Virus record (IMG/VR): IMGVR_UViG_3300027985_000559
Location: 1-50,252 of that record
Direction: 5' to 3' (one strand)
DNA: 50,252 nt
DNA from: a virus
In this document: positions 40,698 to 48,899 of the stretch, one piece after another
How the letters are laid out: each line of letters opens with the position of its first letter
How positions within the stretch are numbered: the first letter of the stretch is position 1
Made by a program: the position numbers and the translations under genes
The notes under the pieces: generated by a model
Seen by the model: the letters and a program-made list of their open reading frames with translations, nothing else
Told to the model about the DNA's origin: nothing
Databases searched by the model: none

Positions 40698-42370
40698 GCG
40701 TCGACGTGTTCCGCCGGCCAGGCGCCGAACTCGACTGCACGGACTTCTTCTGCGGAATCGGCGGGTCGTCCACCGGCCTCGTGAACGCTGGCTGGCAGGT
40801 CAAACTCGCGGCGAACCACGACCAGACCGCGATCAACACCCACTCGGCGAACCACCCCGGTACCGAGCACATCTGCGCTGACCTGCAGACCGTCGATTAC
40901 CGCTACCTGCCCAAGACCCGGGCGCTGTGGGCGTCCCCGATCTGCACCGAGGTCAGCCCGGCCGGCGGGAAAGCGAAGCGCCGCACCGATCAGCCTTCGC
41001 TGTGGGAGGAACACGGCCACGTCCCCCAAGCAGCGTTCGAACGCACCCGCGTCACGTTCTGGGAGGTACTCCGGGCCGCCGAGGTCCACCGGTACGAGGT
41101 CATCATGCTGGAGAACGTCCTGGAGTCGTTCGACTGGGAACTCCTCCCCGTGTTCCTCGCTGGGTTGAAGACCCTCGGCTATGAGATCCAGACCGTCAAC
41201 GTGTCCGCGGCGCACGTCGGGGACGAGGGCAACGACCCGGCCGCGCAACTGCGGGACCGGGTGTACTGGGTGGCCAGGCTCGCCAGCATCCCCGCGTTTG
41301 ACCTGGATCCGCGGCCGCCCGCCTGGTGCGACCGGTGCGACGCGATCGTGACCGCTGTCCAGATGTGGAAGCCGCTCACCGTGAAGTCCCGGCAGTGGGA
41401 GGGGCAGCGCGCCGGGAAGTACAACCAACAGTATGTGTGGGGATGCCCGACTCACGGGACCCGCTGCGAGCCGCTGATCATGCCCGCCGCGACAGCGATC
41501 GACTGGACGGATATCGGCACCCGTATCGGTGACCGTGCCGAGCTCGGCATGCGCGACCTCGCCCTGCGGACGATGCGCCGGATCGAGATGGGGCTGGAGA
41601 TGATCGCGGACCCTGTGCTCATCGCCGCGGCGGGCAACACGTGGGACGCCGCAGCCGGGAAGGGCGGCAACTATCTGCGGGCTGTGGACCCGTACGGCTG
41701 GCCCATAGCCTCCGAGCAGGGCACCGCCACCCAAGGTGTCGCGATGAGCTTCACGATGGCGCACGGCGGACGCGCGACGCCCTACGACGTGACCGCCGAA
41801 CCGATGCGGACGTGGACCACCGCACAGACCGAGGCGCTCGCCGTGACGGAGCCGTTCGTCACCATGCTGCGACGCAACGGCAAGCCCAGCCGCGTCAGCG
41901 AACCCATGGCGACCTTCACAGGGGGTGGCTTCCACCACGGCCTGACGGTCCCGCCCGGCGCGTTCATCAGCAAGCACCATGGCGGCTACGCAGACGGCGA
42001 CCCGAGCATGAACAGCCCAGTCACCCGGCCGCTACCCACCATGACCGCCCGCGGTTCCCGCAGCCTGGTCGTCCCGTTCCGGAAGGGTGAACGGCCACAC
42101 AGTCCCGGCGCGCCGTTCTCGACCCTCGCGACCCGGCAGCAGCACGGGCTAGCTGTCGCTGGTGCCGGACGGATCTCCGTTGAGGACTGCTATTTCCGCA
42201 TGCTCTCGCCGCGCGAGGCCGCGAACGGGCAGCGGTTCCCGCGCGACTACATCCTGACCGGCACGCTCGGTGAGCAGCAGTTGGGTGCGGGGAATGCGGT
42301 GGCGTGCAACGTGGCGCAGTTCATCGGCCGGCGGGTCGCTGAAGGCCTCGATTCGAGGAGCGCAGCATGA
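40694..42370 (+). CDS. DNA (cytosine-5) methyltransferase with variant motif IV
   Basis: 558 residues from ATG 40694. C5-methyltransferase motifs in order: FCGIGG (19-24, motif I), SPICTEVSPAGG (81-92, motif IV with catalytic Cys 84 but PIC in place of PC), MLENV (near 137-141, motif VI), RDRVYW (near 188, motif VIII) and GNAV (near 532, motif X). A long segment of ~340 residues between VIII and X, with CDRCDAIV and CPTHGTRC Cys pairs, may be a target-recognition domain with a zinc site. It would methylate cytosine in phage DNA, probably against host restriction. No cognate nuclease is present. Confidence 0.85.
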   Translation: MSVDVFRRPGAELDCTDFFCGIGGSSTGLVNAGWQVKLAANHDQTAINTHSANHPGTEHICADLQTVDYRYLPKTRALWASPICTEVSPAGGKAKRRTDQPSLWEEHGHVPQAAFERTRVTFWEVLRAAEVHRYEVIMLENVLESFDWELLPVFLAGLKTLGYEIQTVNVSAAHVGDEGNDPAAQLRDRVYWVARLASIPAFDLDPRPPAWCDRCDAIVTAVQMWKPLTVKSRQWEGQRAGKYNQQYVWGCPTHGTRCEPLIMPAATAIDWTDIGTRIGDRAELGMRDLALRTMRRIEMGLEMIADPVLIAAAGNTWDAAAGKGGNYLRAVDPYGWPIASEQGTATQGVAMSFTMAHGGRATPYDVTAEPMRTWTTAQTEALAVTEPFVTMLRRNGKPSRVSEPMATFTGGGFHHGLTVPPGAFISKHHGGYADGDPSMNSPVTRPLPTMTARGSRSLVVPFRKGERPHSPGAPFSTLATRQQHGLAVAGAGRISVEDCYFRMLSPREAANGQRFPRDYILTGTLGEQQLGAGNAVACNVAQFIGRRVAEGLDSRSAA

Positions 42371-42525
42371 GCCGCTACGACCAGCTGCTGCATGCTCTCG
42401 CCGCCGGCGACCTCGAGTCGGCGAAGGCGTTCTGGCGGTCGAAGCAGTGGACCTACCCTGAGCGTCGCCGCGCGACCCGCCTCCTGATCACCGCCACCAC
42501 CCTGCGAACCGAGGTGCTGCCATGA
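42367..42525 (+). CDS. Small unknown protein after the methyltransferase
   Basis: 52 residues, ATG overlapping the methyltransferase stop by 4 nt. Helical and basic: YDQLLHALAAGDLESAKAFW, ERRRATRLLITATT. No family recognised. Confidence 0.6.
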   Translation: MSRYDQLLHALAAGDLESAKAFWRSKQWTYPERRRATRLLITATTLRTEVLP

Positions 42526-42722
42526 GTCGGAATCCGAACGCGACGGTGCGCGCCGCGAAGCAGGCCCGGCAGGTCCGCGACTGGCAGGCGGTAGCCGCCG
42601 CTCAGCCAGTGGCGCGGGCGAAGTCGGGCTGGTGCTCCACGGGCCAGTGCGCGGGCTGCCAGCGCCGTCCAGCGGTCGCCCTGACGTGCGGCTGCGACTG
42701 CCACAGGAAGGATCCACGATGA
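42522..42722 (+). CDS. Small Cys-rich protein
   Basis: 66 residues, 4-nt overlaps at both ends. Basic N-terminal helix (TVRAAKQARQVRDWQAVAAA), then CSTGQCAGC and CGCDCHRK, a likely zinc cluster. Unknown function. Confidence 0.6.
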   Translation: MSRNPNATVRAAKQARQVRDWQAVAAAQPVARAKSGWCSTGQCAGCQRRPAVALTCGCDCHRKDPR

Positions 42723-43195
42723 AAGCCATCACTCTCCGGCCCCCGTGGGGCTGGGCCGTCCTGAACGGCAAGAGTCCGGAGAATCGCACCCGGAACATTG
42801 CTGGCAGCTACCGCGGCCCGCTGGTGATCCACCAGGGCAAGCGGCCGATACCTGCCGACGATCCGGGCCGTGACCTGATCCTGCGCCTCACGGGCCGTCT
42901 GCTGCTCGCGGAGCATCCTCGCACCTTGGGCGCCGCGCTGGGGATCGCCGATCTCGTGGACGTGCATGTGTGCCGCCGCTCCACCACCCACGGGCACCAG
43001 GGACAGCCGGTCTGCTTCGACGACCACACCCCGATCGGTCTGTTGTGCTCGCCGTGGGCGCAGTACGACGACGTGGGCGAGATCCACCATCTCGTCTTGC
43101 GCAATCCGCGCTGGTTCGCCGATCCGATCCCGTACCGCGGCCAGCTCGGCCTGTGGGAGTTCCCTGACGACCTTCTCCCCGAGGAGTTCCGGTGA
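42719..43195 (+). CDS. ASCH/PUA-like domain protein
   Basis: 158 residues from ATG 42719. The start MKAITLRPPWGWAVLNGKS, with RNIAGSYRGPLVIHQGKR after it, is typical of ASCH domains, which bind RNA or modified nucleosides and are frequent in phages. The end (YRGQLGLWEFP) also fits. It may read modified bases or RNA. It follows the two methyltransferase genes. Confidence 0.75.
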   Translation: MKAITLRPPWGWAVLNGKSPENRTRNIAGSYRGPLVIHQGKRPIPADDPGRDLILRLTGRLLLAEHPRTLGAALGIADLVDVHVCRRSTTHGHQGQPVCFDDHTPIGLLCSPWAQYDDVGEIHHLVLRNPRWFADPIPYRGQLGLWEFPDDLLPEEFR

Positions 43196-43368
43196 ACACT
43201 CTCCCGATCCCTCTCCCCCACCGAGTCAAGATCCGCAAGCGGGGCGGTGTCCGGCCGTGGTGCGCCGAATGCTCCTGCGGCAAGTGGGGATGGCGGTCCC
43301 GCCACTGGCACCTCGCGATGGTGATGACCGAGGGCCACCTGATCAACCAGTCCGGGAAGGAAGCCTGA
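43192..43368 (+). CDS. Small Cys/Trp-rich protein
   Basis: 58 residues, GTG overlapping the previous stop by 4 nt. RPWCAECSCGKWGWRSRHWH suggests a zinc knuckle. Its stop overlaps the initiator ATG by one base. Unknown. Confidence 0.6.
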   Translation: MNTLPIPLPHRVKIRKRGGVRPWCAECSCGKWGWRSRHWHLAMVMTEGHLINQSGKEA

Positions 43369-44261
43369 TGCGGATCAGATCCACCAAGCCCGAGTTTTGG
43401 TCCTCCCGCACCGTCTGCGAGGTCGACTGGGAACACCGGTTCGTCCTGAAAGGCCTGGAGTCGTACGTCGACGACAACGGTGTCGGGAAGGACGACCTCG
43501 AGCTGATCTGTGGCGACGTGTGGAAACGGGACCTGGCTCGCGAGGGCTCGCGAACCCTCGCGAGGGTGTCCGAAGCGTTGACCGCCCTCCACCAGGCCGG
43601 TCTGATCTGGCGATACGAGGTAGATGGCGAGCGTCTGCTGTACGTGTCGTGCTGGGAGAGCATCCAGAAGATCGACAAGCCGAGTGCGGGACGTTTCCCC
43701 AGGCCAGACGGCACTTTCGGCTACAAGGAGTCCCAGATTCGCGAGTGTATCGCGAGCCCTCGCGAGCCCTCGCGAGCCCTCGCGACTGGAACAGGGGAAC
43801 AGGGGAACAGGGGAACAGGGGAACAGACTTCTTCGTCGGAGATCGCAAGCGATCCCGACCTTGCCCACGAAGACGTCGACGACCATCCCCGCCCGGAGAT
43901 CGTCGAACTCTGCGAGCACCTCGCTGAACGGGTCAGAACGAACGGGCACAAGGCCCAGCCGGGAAAGCGCTGGCATCGCGCGTGCCGGCTCCTGCTCGAT
44001 GTCGACGGCCACGACCCCGATCAGGTCAGGAGGGCGATCGACTGGGCGACCGCGGATCCGTTCTGGTCGGCGAACATCCGGTCCATGCAGACCCTCCGCG
44101 AGAAGTACTCCACCCTGCAGGCCCAGGCGCAGCGGCGCGGCAAGGCCGAACCGGAACGCCCGAAGTATCTCGACGCCGAACCGCCGAACTACGACATCCC
44201 GGACGCCGTGAAGGTGACCCGTGAGCAGTTCCAGCAGATGATGGCGGCCGCTCGTGAGTGA
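43368..44261 (+). CDS. Replication initiator (replisome organiser-like)
   Basis: 297 residues. The N-terminal ~120 residues are a winged-helix domain of the type starting phage replication initiators: RIRSTKPEFWSSRTVCEVD, FVLKGLESYVDDNGVGKDD. The C-terminal ~130 residues are helical (DPDQVRRAIDWATADPFWS) and end just before the helicase gene. The linker between (residues ~125-155) is low complexity because it is encoded by tandem DNA repeats. Gene order initiator-DnaB-SSB supports replication. The C-terminus probably loads the helicase, like lambda O/P or DnaD. Confidence 0.78.
   Translation: MRIRSTKPEFWSSRTVCEVDWEHRFVLKGLESYVDDNGVGKDDLELICGDVWKRDLAREGSRTLARVSEALTALHQAGLIWRYEVDGERLLYVSCWESIQKIDKPSAGRFPRPDGTFGYKESQIRECIASPREPSRALATGTGEQGNRGTGEQTSSSEIASDPDLAHEDVDDHPRPEIVELCEHLAERVRTNGHKAQPGKRWHRACRLLLDVDGHDPDQVRRAIDWATADPFWSANIRSMQTLREKYSTLQAQAQRRGKAEPERPKYLDAEPPNYDIPDAVKVTREQFQQMMAAARE
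43538..43825. repeat. Iteron-like array inside the initiator gene, probable replication origin
   Basis: The palindrome TCGCGA occurs at 43538, 43548 and 43558 (exact 10-bp period), and again at 43739, 43750, 43760, 43770 and 43780, the last four again 10 bp apart as CCCTCGCGAG units. It is followed at once by four copies of GGGGAACA at 43794-43825. Ten-bp spacing puts all sites on one face of the helix. Origins with iterons inside the initiator gene are known from lambda O. Origin function is inference. Confidence 0.7.
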
Positions 44262-45516
44262 CGACACCGCAACCCAGGTCGAACAGGCGCTCCTCGGCTG
44301 CATCCTCACCGGCTTCCCGATGGACACTCTGACGATCAGTGGCGGCGACTTCTATCAGCCGCGGCACGAACTGATCTGGGACGCGTGTGCGAAGATCACG
44401 GCCGAGGGCAAGAAGCCCGACCCGATGCTCGTCGCCGCGAAACTCGGCACGGACGTCCAGCGGGCCGGCGGCCACGTGTACCTGTCCGACCTGATCGCGG
44501 CCCCGTCCGTCGGGTCGAACGCGACGTGGTACGCCGAACAGGTCGCAGAGCAGGCGGACCGACGGCGCATGCGGGACGCTGCACAGCAGGTCGCCCAGCT
44601 CGCCGACCAGCCGGGCCGGGTCGAGGACCTGATGGAGTCGTGCCGCGCACTGTTCGATCAGCGACGTGGCCAGTCGAATCTGAGCAGTCTCGCGACGATT
44701 GTGCCCCGCCTCGTCGATCTGGTGCAGGACGGGAAGACCGCTGGCCTGTCGACTCCGTGGCCGGACCTGGACCGGTGGATCCGTGGCCTGCACCCTGGCT
44801 TGCTGTACGTGATCGGTGCCCGGCCCGGTGTCGGGAAGTCGCTGATCGGGCAGAACCTCGCCGCGCACTTCTCCCGGGTCCACGACCTGTCGGCGTTCGT
44901 GGCGTCGCTGGAGATGCCTGAGGACGAGTTGGGCACCCGGTTCCTCGCCGCCGATTCGGGGGTCGACATGGGGGCGATGGAGACGGGGAACCTGTCGCCG
45001 CGGCAGTGGGAGTTGCTGGCGCAGGGCACGAGCCGGCTGATGCAGTCGAAGGTCGCGATCTGTGACGACTCGTGGCAGTCGATGGCAACGATCCGTGCCG
45101 CCGTCCGGGACGTCGCCAGGCGGGGTGATCTGGGCCTGATCGTCATCGACTACATGCAGCTCGTGAAACCACATGACTCCCGGGTGCCGCGGGAGCAGCA
45201 GGTGGCGGAGATCTCGCGGGACTGCAAGCGGATCGCGAAGGAGTTCGGGGTGCCGCTGGTGGCGTTGGCGCAGCTGAACCGGGCGTCTGCGTCCCGGTCG
45301 GACAAGACCCCGACGCTGACCGACCTGCGGGAATCGGGCGCGATCGAGGCCGACGCGGACGTGGTCGCTTTGCTGCACCGCGAGGAGCCGACGGACGAGG
45401 CCTGCCAGGTCCACATCGCGAAGAACCGTTCCGGCCCGCTGGGCCGGTGCGAACTGATCATCCAGGGCGCGTTCGCCCGGGTCGTTTCATCCATCAACCA
45501 TTCGAGGGAGTACTGA
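44254..45516 (+). CDS. dnaB: DnaB-type replicative helicase
   Basis: 420 residues, GTG overlapping the initiator by 8 nt. N-terminal DnaB domain ([29 protein letters not shown]), then a RecA-like ATPase domain with Walker [10 protein letters not shown] (near 188-196), [12 protein letters not shown], Walker B VIDYMQL (near 297) and [21 protein letters not shown] motifs of the family. It unwinds the phage origin and fork as a hexamer. Slightly shorter than bacterial DnaB (about 450-470), as usual for phage forms. Confidence 0.9.
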   Translation: MSDDTATQVEQALLGCILTGFPMDTLTISGGDFYQPRHELIWDACAKITAEGKKPDPMLVAAKLGTDVQRAGGHVYLSDLIAAPSVGSNATWYAEQVAEQADRRRMRDAAQQVAQLADQPGRVEDLMESCRALFDQRRGQSNLSSLATIVPRLVDLVQDGKTAGLSTPWPDLDRWIRGLHPGLLYVIGARPGVGKSLIGQNLAAHFSRVHDLSAFVASLEMPEDELGTRFLAADSGVDMGAMETGNLSPRQWELLAQGTSRLMQSKVAICDDSWQSMATIRAAVRDVARRGDLGLIVIDYMQLVKPHDSRVPREQQVAEISRDCKRIAKEFGVPLVALAQLNRASASRSDKTPTLTDLRESGAIEADADVVALLHREEPTDEACQVHIAKNRSGPLGRCELIIQGAFARVVSSINHSREY

Positions 45517-45518
45517 GC

Positions 45519-45983
45519 ATGTCCGGAGAAACCATCATCACTGTCGTCGGGAACCTGACCGCCGATCCGGAGTTGAGATTCACCCCACAGGGGGCGCCGG
45601 TCGCGAACTTCACGGTCGCGTCGACGCCGCGCGTGTTCGACAAGCAGGCGAACGAGTGGCGGGACGGGGACGTGATGTTCCTGAACTGCCAGGTGTGGCG
45701 GAACTCTGCCGAGAACGCGGCCGAGTCCCTCACGAAGGGCATGCGGGTGATCGTGCAGGGCCAGTTGAGATCCCGCAGTTTCGAGACCCGGGAGGGCGAG
45801 AAGCGGACCGTGTTCGAGGTCGTGGTGGAAGAGGTGGGTCCGTCGCTGCGGTACGCGACGGCGACCGTGACTCGTTCGCAGCAGGGCCAGCAGGGTGCGG
45901 GCTGGTCGAAGGACAGGGCTGAGGCGAAGGCCGGCCGAGACCCGTGGGCCACCGCCGGTGATGACCAGGCCCCGCCGTTCTGA
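45519..45983 (+). CDS. ssb: Single-stranded DNA-binding protein
   Basis: 154 residues, ATG 45519. OB-fold SSB pattern: [70 protein letters not shown]. The C-terminus ends DDQAPPF, the acidic tip that binds partner enzymes. Starts two bases after the helicase gene. It supports phage replication and ERF-mediated annealing. Confidence 0.93.
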   Translation: MSGETIITVVGNLTADPELRFTPQGAPVANFTVASTPRVFDKQANEWRDGDVMFLNCQVWRNSAENAAESLTKGMRVIVQGQLRSRSFETREGEKRTVFEVVVEEVGPSLRYATATVTRSQQGQQGAGWSKDRAEAKAGRDPWATAGDDQAPPF

Positions 45984-46000
45984 CGAGGAAGGGGATCGAA

Positions 46001-46414
46001 ATGAAGGTCTGGATGTGGATGGCCGCCGTGGTGCTGGCTGTGGCCGGTGTGGTCGCTCCTGCTGTTCCGGCTGGCGCGGCCCCGGCTGTGTCGGTGCATT
46101 GCGGTGTGCCGGCGGTGTGGACTCGCACGGACGCGAAGGCTGCCGGGGTGAAGGTCAGCCTGTGGGTGGCTCCGATGCCGGAGCAGGGTCTCGAGATCTG
46201 CGCGAAGGCGTGGGACACGAGGCATCGTCGTGGCCCGATCAGGATGTCGATCTACGTCGATGGTGTGGAGGACCAGGAGGTGTATCGGGCGTCGGGCGGG
46301 AACGTGGTGCGGCGTGGCGCGGGTTCGGGTCTGACGGTGCGTTCGGTGCGGGTGCGGGTTCAGACGTCGTTCGTGATGTTCCTGGTGTGGTCGTCGGGGG
46401 TGGATCGTGGCTGA
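46001..46414 (+). CDS. Secreted protein with signal peptide, unknown function
   Basis: 137 residues, ATG 46001 with GAGGAAGGGG upstream. Signal peptide: MKVWMWMAAVVLAVAGVVAP followed by AVPAGAAPA, with likely cleavage after AGA near residue 26. The mature part is a small β protein with two Cys (HCGVPA and EICAKAW) that could form a disulfide. An exported protein in the replication operon is unexpected; it could alter the cell envelope or block superinfection. Confidence 0.75.
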   Translation: MKVWMWMAAVVLAVAGVVAPAVPAGAAPAVSVHCGVPAVWTRTDAKAAGVKVSLWVAPMPEQGLEICAKAWDTRHRRGPIRMSIYVDGVEDQEVYRASGGNVVRRGAGSGLTVRSVRVRVQTSFVMFLVWSSGVDRG

Positions 46415-46964
46415 TCTGGATCTGGGGCCGGTGATGGCCCGGTACAGCCGGGCGTTGGACGCGAAGCCCAGCAAGGGCCCGTGGACGGATGAGCGGGTCG
46501 CGTGGATCACGGACAGTGTGTGCGACATTCCGCAACTGCTGGCCGAGGTCGAGCGGCTGGCCGAGTGGAAGGCGTCGGCGCTGGCCATCATGGACGGCCT
46601 GCAGGAGTTGGGGCAGGCTCTCGGGTTGCCGCTCGGCGTCCGCATCACCGGACCAGAGGCTGTCGCTGAGGTGCAGCGGTTGAGGGACACTCTCGCGGCG
46701 AGCTACTGCGAGCATGGCTCGTCGGGCAGCTACCTGTGCGAGCTGATCCACATGGACGAGTCCAGCCTCAGTGCTCGCGCGGACGCTGCAGAGGCAGTGC
46801 TGCGCGACTTCGCCAGCCACGGCGTGCGGGCCGATCTGACGCCCACCCTGAACGGGGCGAGCACGGAAGTTCTCTACGCAGGCATCTACGCCTACTTGGA
46901 ACGGATCGATGGGTCAGTGAGGGAGCGTGCCCGCCGCGCGCTGGAGGAGGTGGATCGTGGCTGA
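46407..46964 (+). CDS. Unknown protein with coiled-coil parts
   Basis: 185 residues, GTG 46407 inside an 8-nt overlap (GTGGCTGA) with the previous stop. Helical: QLLAEVERLAEWKASALAIM and LSARADAAEAVLRDFASH. The layout (leading helix, repeated heptads, variable middle) recalls phage Ea22/ead-type early proteins but this is weak. The gene is bounded on both sides by the identical 15-bp sequence GTGGATCGTGGCTGA (46400-46414 and 46950-46964). Confidence 0.7.
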   Translation: MADLDLGPVMARYSRALDAKPSKGPWTDERVAWITDSVCDIPQLLAEVERLAEWKASALAIMDGLQELGQALGLPLGVRITGPEAVAEVQRLRDTLAASYCEHGSSGSYLCELIHMDESSLSARADAAEAVLRDFASHGVRADLTPTLNGASTEVLYAGIYAYLERIDGSVRERARRALEEVDRG

Positions 46965-47247
46965 CGGTGCGGAGTTGGATGCGGTATGGCGGCAGACGGT
47001 CGCCGAGTTCGACCGCGGCCTCGCCCTCGCGCGGGGCCTGCTGAAGCGTGGCCAGTTCGCCCAGTCGATGCAGGCGATCGAGCAGTGCCAGGCGCTGCTG
47101 GGTGTGATGGACGGCCCGCAGCAGCGGGCCTACCTCGTCCCGGTCGACGAGCTGGCACGGAAGGCCCGGTTGGCGTTCGACATGCCGGACTCTCCTGAAG
47201 AGGTCGAGCAGGCCGTCGACGTCGAGATGGGCGGCCGTGATGGTTGA
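46957..47247 (+). CDS. Small helical protein, unknown
   Basis: 96 residues, GTG 46957, again with an 8-nt GTGGCTGA overlap. Helical: VAEFDRGLALARGLLKRGQF, QSMQAIEQCQALLGVM, with an acidic C-terminus. No family recognised. Confidence 0.7.
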   Translation: MADGAELDAVWRQTVAEFDRGLALARGLLKRGQFAQSMQAIEQCQALLGVMDGPQQRAYLVPVDELARKARLAFDMPDSPEEVEQAVDVEMGGRDG

Positions 47248-47542
47248 CTTCGGCCGGCGCATCCTCGCGCGCAGGATCGCATCCCAGCTGACCGAGGAGC
47301 AGACGATCCTGACCCGGATCCGGGCACTGTCGTCGAGCCAGGACGAGTACTTGCTCCGACTCAGGCAGGCTCTCTCGATCGCGCAGGTCGGCGGGGTTGA
47401 CGACGCCACCATGGACGAGCTGCTGAGGGCTGCGGTGATGCGCGGCACCCCGTACCGGGTGATCGCCGGGGATCCAGCCGGCCGCCACACGCACCTGACC
47501 TCATCAGGTGTCGTTGATCACTGGGGGCCGTGCGATGGCTGA
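47240..47542 (+). CDS. Small unknown protein
   Basis: 100 residues from ATG 47240, which shares an 8-nt overlap ATGGTTGA with the previous stop (GTG 47237 also in frame). Helical N-terminal half (RRILARRIASQLTEEQTILT, EYLLRLRQALSIAQ), then a short C-terminal part ending DHWGPCDG. Unknown. Confidence 0.65.
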   Translation: MVDFGRRILARRIASQLTEEQTILTRIRALSSSQDEYLLRLRQALSIAQVGGVDDATMDELLRAAVMRGTPYRVIAGDPAGRHTHLTSSGVVDHWGPCDG

Positions 47543-47747
47543 CCTGATTGGCGGCGGGCTGGTCCGCCATTCGGTGCGCGCGGTCCGCTTCGCGGGGACG
47601 TGGGTGCGTCCGGACGCGGTCGACGCGATCGAGAACCACCCGGCGGGTCCAAAGCTCCACCTGCGCGGAGGAGGCGCGGTGTTCCTGAGCACGAAGTTCG
47701 ACGCGGACTCTGTCGCCGAGCGCCTGTGGAGTGTCACCGATGGCTGA
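47535..47747 (+). CDS. Small β-rich unknown protein
   Basis: 70 residues from ATG 47535, with an 8-nt ATGGCTGA overlap. VRAVRFAGTWVRPDAVDAIE and GAVFLSTKFDADSVAERLW look like a small PH-like or LytTR-like β fold, but not recognised as a family. Confidence 0.65.
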   Translation: MADLIGGGLVRHSVRAVRFAGTWVRPDAVDAIENHPAGPKLHLRGGGAVFLSTKFDADSVAERLWSVTDG

Positions 47748-47919
47748 CTGCCCTACCCCGTACAAGCAGAAGCACTCAAAAGCGGAGGCCGTCGCGCACC
47801 TGGTCAGCCTCCGCCGAAAAGACGGCGCGTTCACAGTCCAGGCATACCGCTGCGTGTGCGGATCCTGGCACGTCGGCCACCGACCCACCCCACCCCGCAG
47901 ACGAAGGAGACACCGATGA
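47740..47919 (+). CDS. Small zinc-ribbon-like protein
   Basis: 59 residues from ATG 47740, again ATGGCTGA overlap. QKHSKAEAVAHLVSLRRKDG then YRCVCGSWHVGH and an Arg-rich tail: a compact RNA- or DNA-binding candidate. Similar small proteins occur throughout actinobacteria. Unknown role. Confidence 0.65.
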   Translation: MADCPTPYKQKHSKAEAVAHLVSLRRKDGAFTVQAYRCVCGSWHVGHRPTPPRRRRRHR

Positions 47920-48899
47920 TGACACTGGCCGAGGCCGCATGGCAGCACTACGCCGACCACCGCCCCAGATGCCCGATCAGCGACCTCCCAACAGACGAGT
48001 GCGGATGCCCCCGCCACCACCACCACCTGCCCACCGTCATCTCCGCGGAGGCGCTCGAGCGGCTCGCCGGCCACCCCATCCCCGCGGTACGCATGCTGCG
48101 CCGGCGGGAATGGAACGTGCCCGAACCCACACGAACCGTCTGCACCCACCGGAAGGACGACCTGTGCGGGCCGTGCGCGAAGCTCCTCCAAGGTCTGCTG
48201 GATGATCTTCCTGAGCTCGTCGAGCAGCTGACGATCACGCTCCGGAAGGGCCACCGGTTCGCACCCAAGGGTGTGATGCAGGGCGACACCACGAGGACCG
48301 AGGAGGCGCCGATCCCGTGGAACCCGCCCGCCGTCCGCTGCCTGGCCGACATCCACCGCTTCCAGCTCGCGGCGCCCCTGAACGAACGGCACTGGGTCCT
48401 CACCGAACTCTCCCAGCTGGCCAGACGGGCGCACCGGATCATCGACCGGCCCGTGGACCGGGAGGTGACGATGTGCCCAGCTTGCCGCGCCGAGATCACT
48501 GTGAAGGACCGCAGCCTCGCTGTCACGTGCCGCGCGTTGATCGTGGAGGACGACCCCGACAGCCCAGAGCCCGAGGAGGGTGAGCAGCGGCGCCAGCGGG
48601 AACGGGTTTGCACCTACGCCGCCGACTGGGAGCAGCACCGACGGGACCTGCTGCAGGTGAACCAGGACGCAATGTTGACGATGAACCAGCTGATCCTGGT
48701 GTTCTCCGAACCGGGCACTCCGGAGACGCGGGTGCGGAACCGGATCAACTACCTGATCCGCCGGCACGGCCTCCCACGGGAGGAGATCGAGTATCCGCGG
48801 TGGCGGGATGGGAAGATCGTGACGGAGCCGCAGTGGGTGTACCGGCTGGGCGATGTGCAAGACCTGCAGACCCAACTGACCCGAGGGAAGGCCGGATGA
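47916..48899 (+). CDS. Large unknown protein with Cys clusters and C-terminal HTH-like region
   Basis: 327 residues from ATG 47916 (AAGGAG 6 nt upstream; ATG 47919 possible). N-terminal CPISDLPTDECGCPRHHHH, CTHRKDDLCGPC, and MCPACRAEITVKDRSLAVTC are three Cys clusters, at least one of treble-clef type. The C-terminal ~80 residues look like an HTH: MLTMNQLILVFSEPGTPETR, RNRINYLIRRHGLPREEIEY. Last gene of the long early operon apart from one small gene; a late-gene activator is a reasonable guess, not shown. Confidence 0.7.
   Translation: MMTLAEAAWQHYADHRPRCPISDLPTDECGCPRHHHHLPTVISAEALERLAGHPIPAVRMLRRREWNVPEPTRTVCTHRKDDLCGPCAKLLQGLLDDLPELVEQLTITLRKGHRFAPKGVMQGDTTRTEEAPIPWNPPAVRCLADIHRFQLAAPLNERHWVLTELSQLARRAHRIIDRPVDREVTMCPACRAEITVKDRSLAVTCRALIVEDDPDSPEPEEGEQRRQRERVCTYAADWEQHRRDLLQVNQDAMLTMNQLILVFSEPGTPETRVRNRINYLIRRHGLPREEIEYPRWRDGKIVTEPQWVYRLGDVQDLQTQLTRGKAG

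Noticed and set aside
43739-43825. CRISPR array
   Set aside because: Repeats are 8-10 bp and contiguous, without unique spacers, and lie inside a coding gene.
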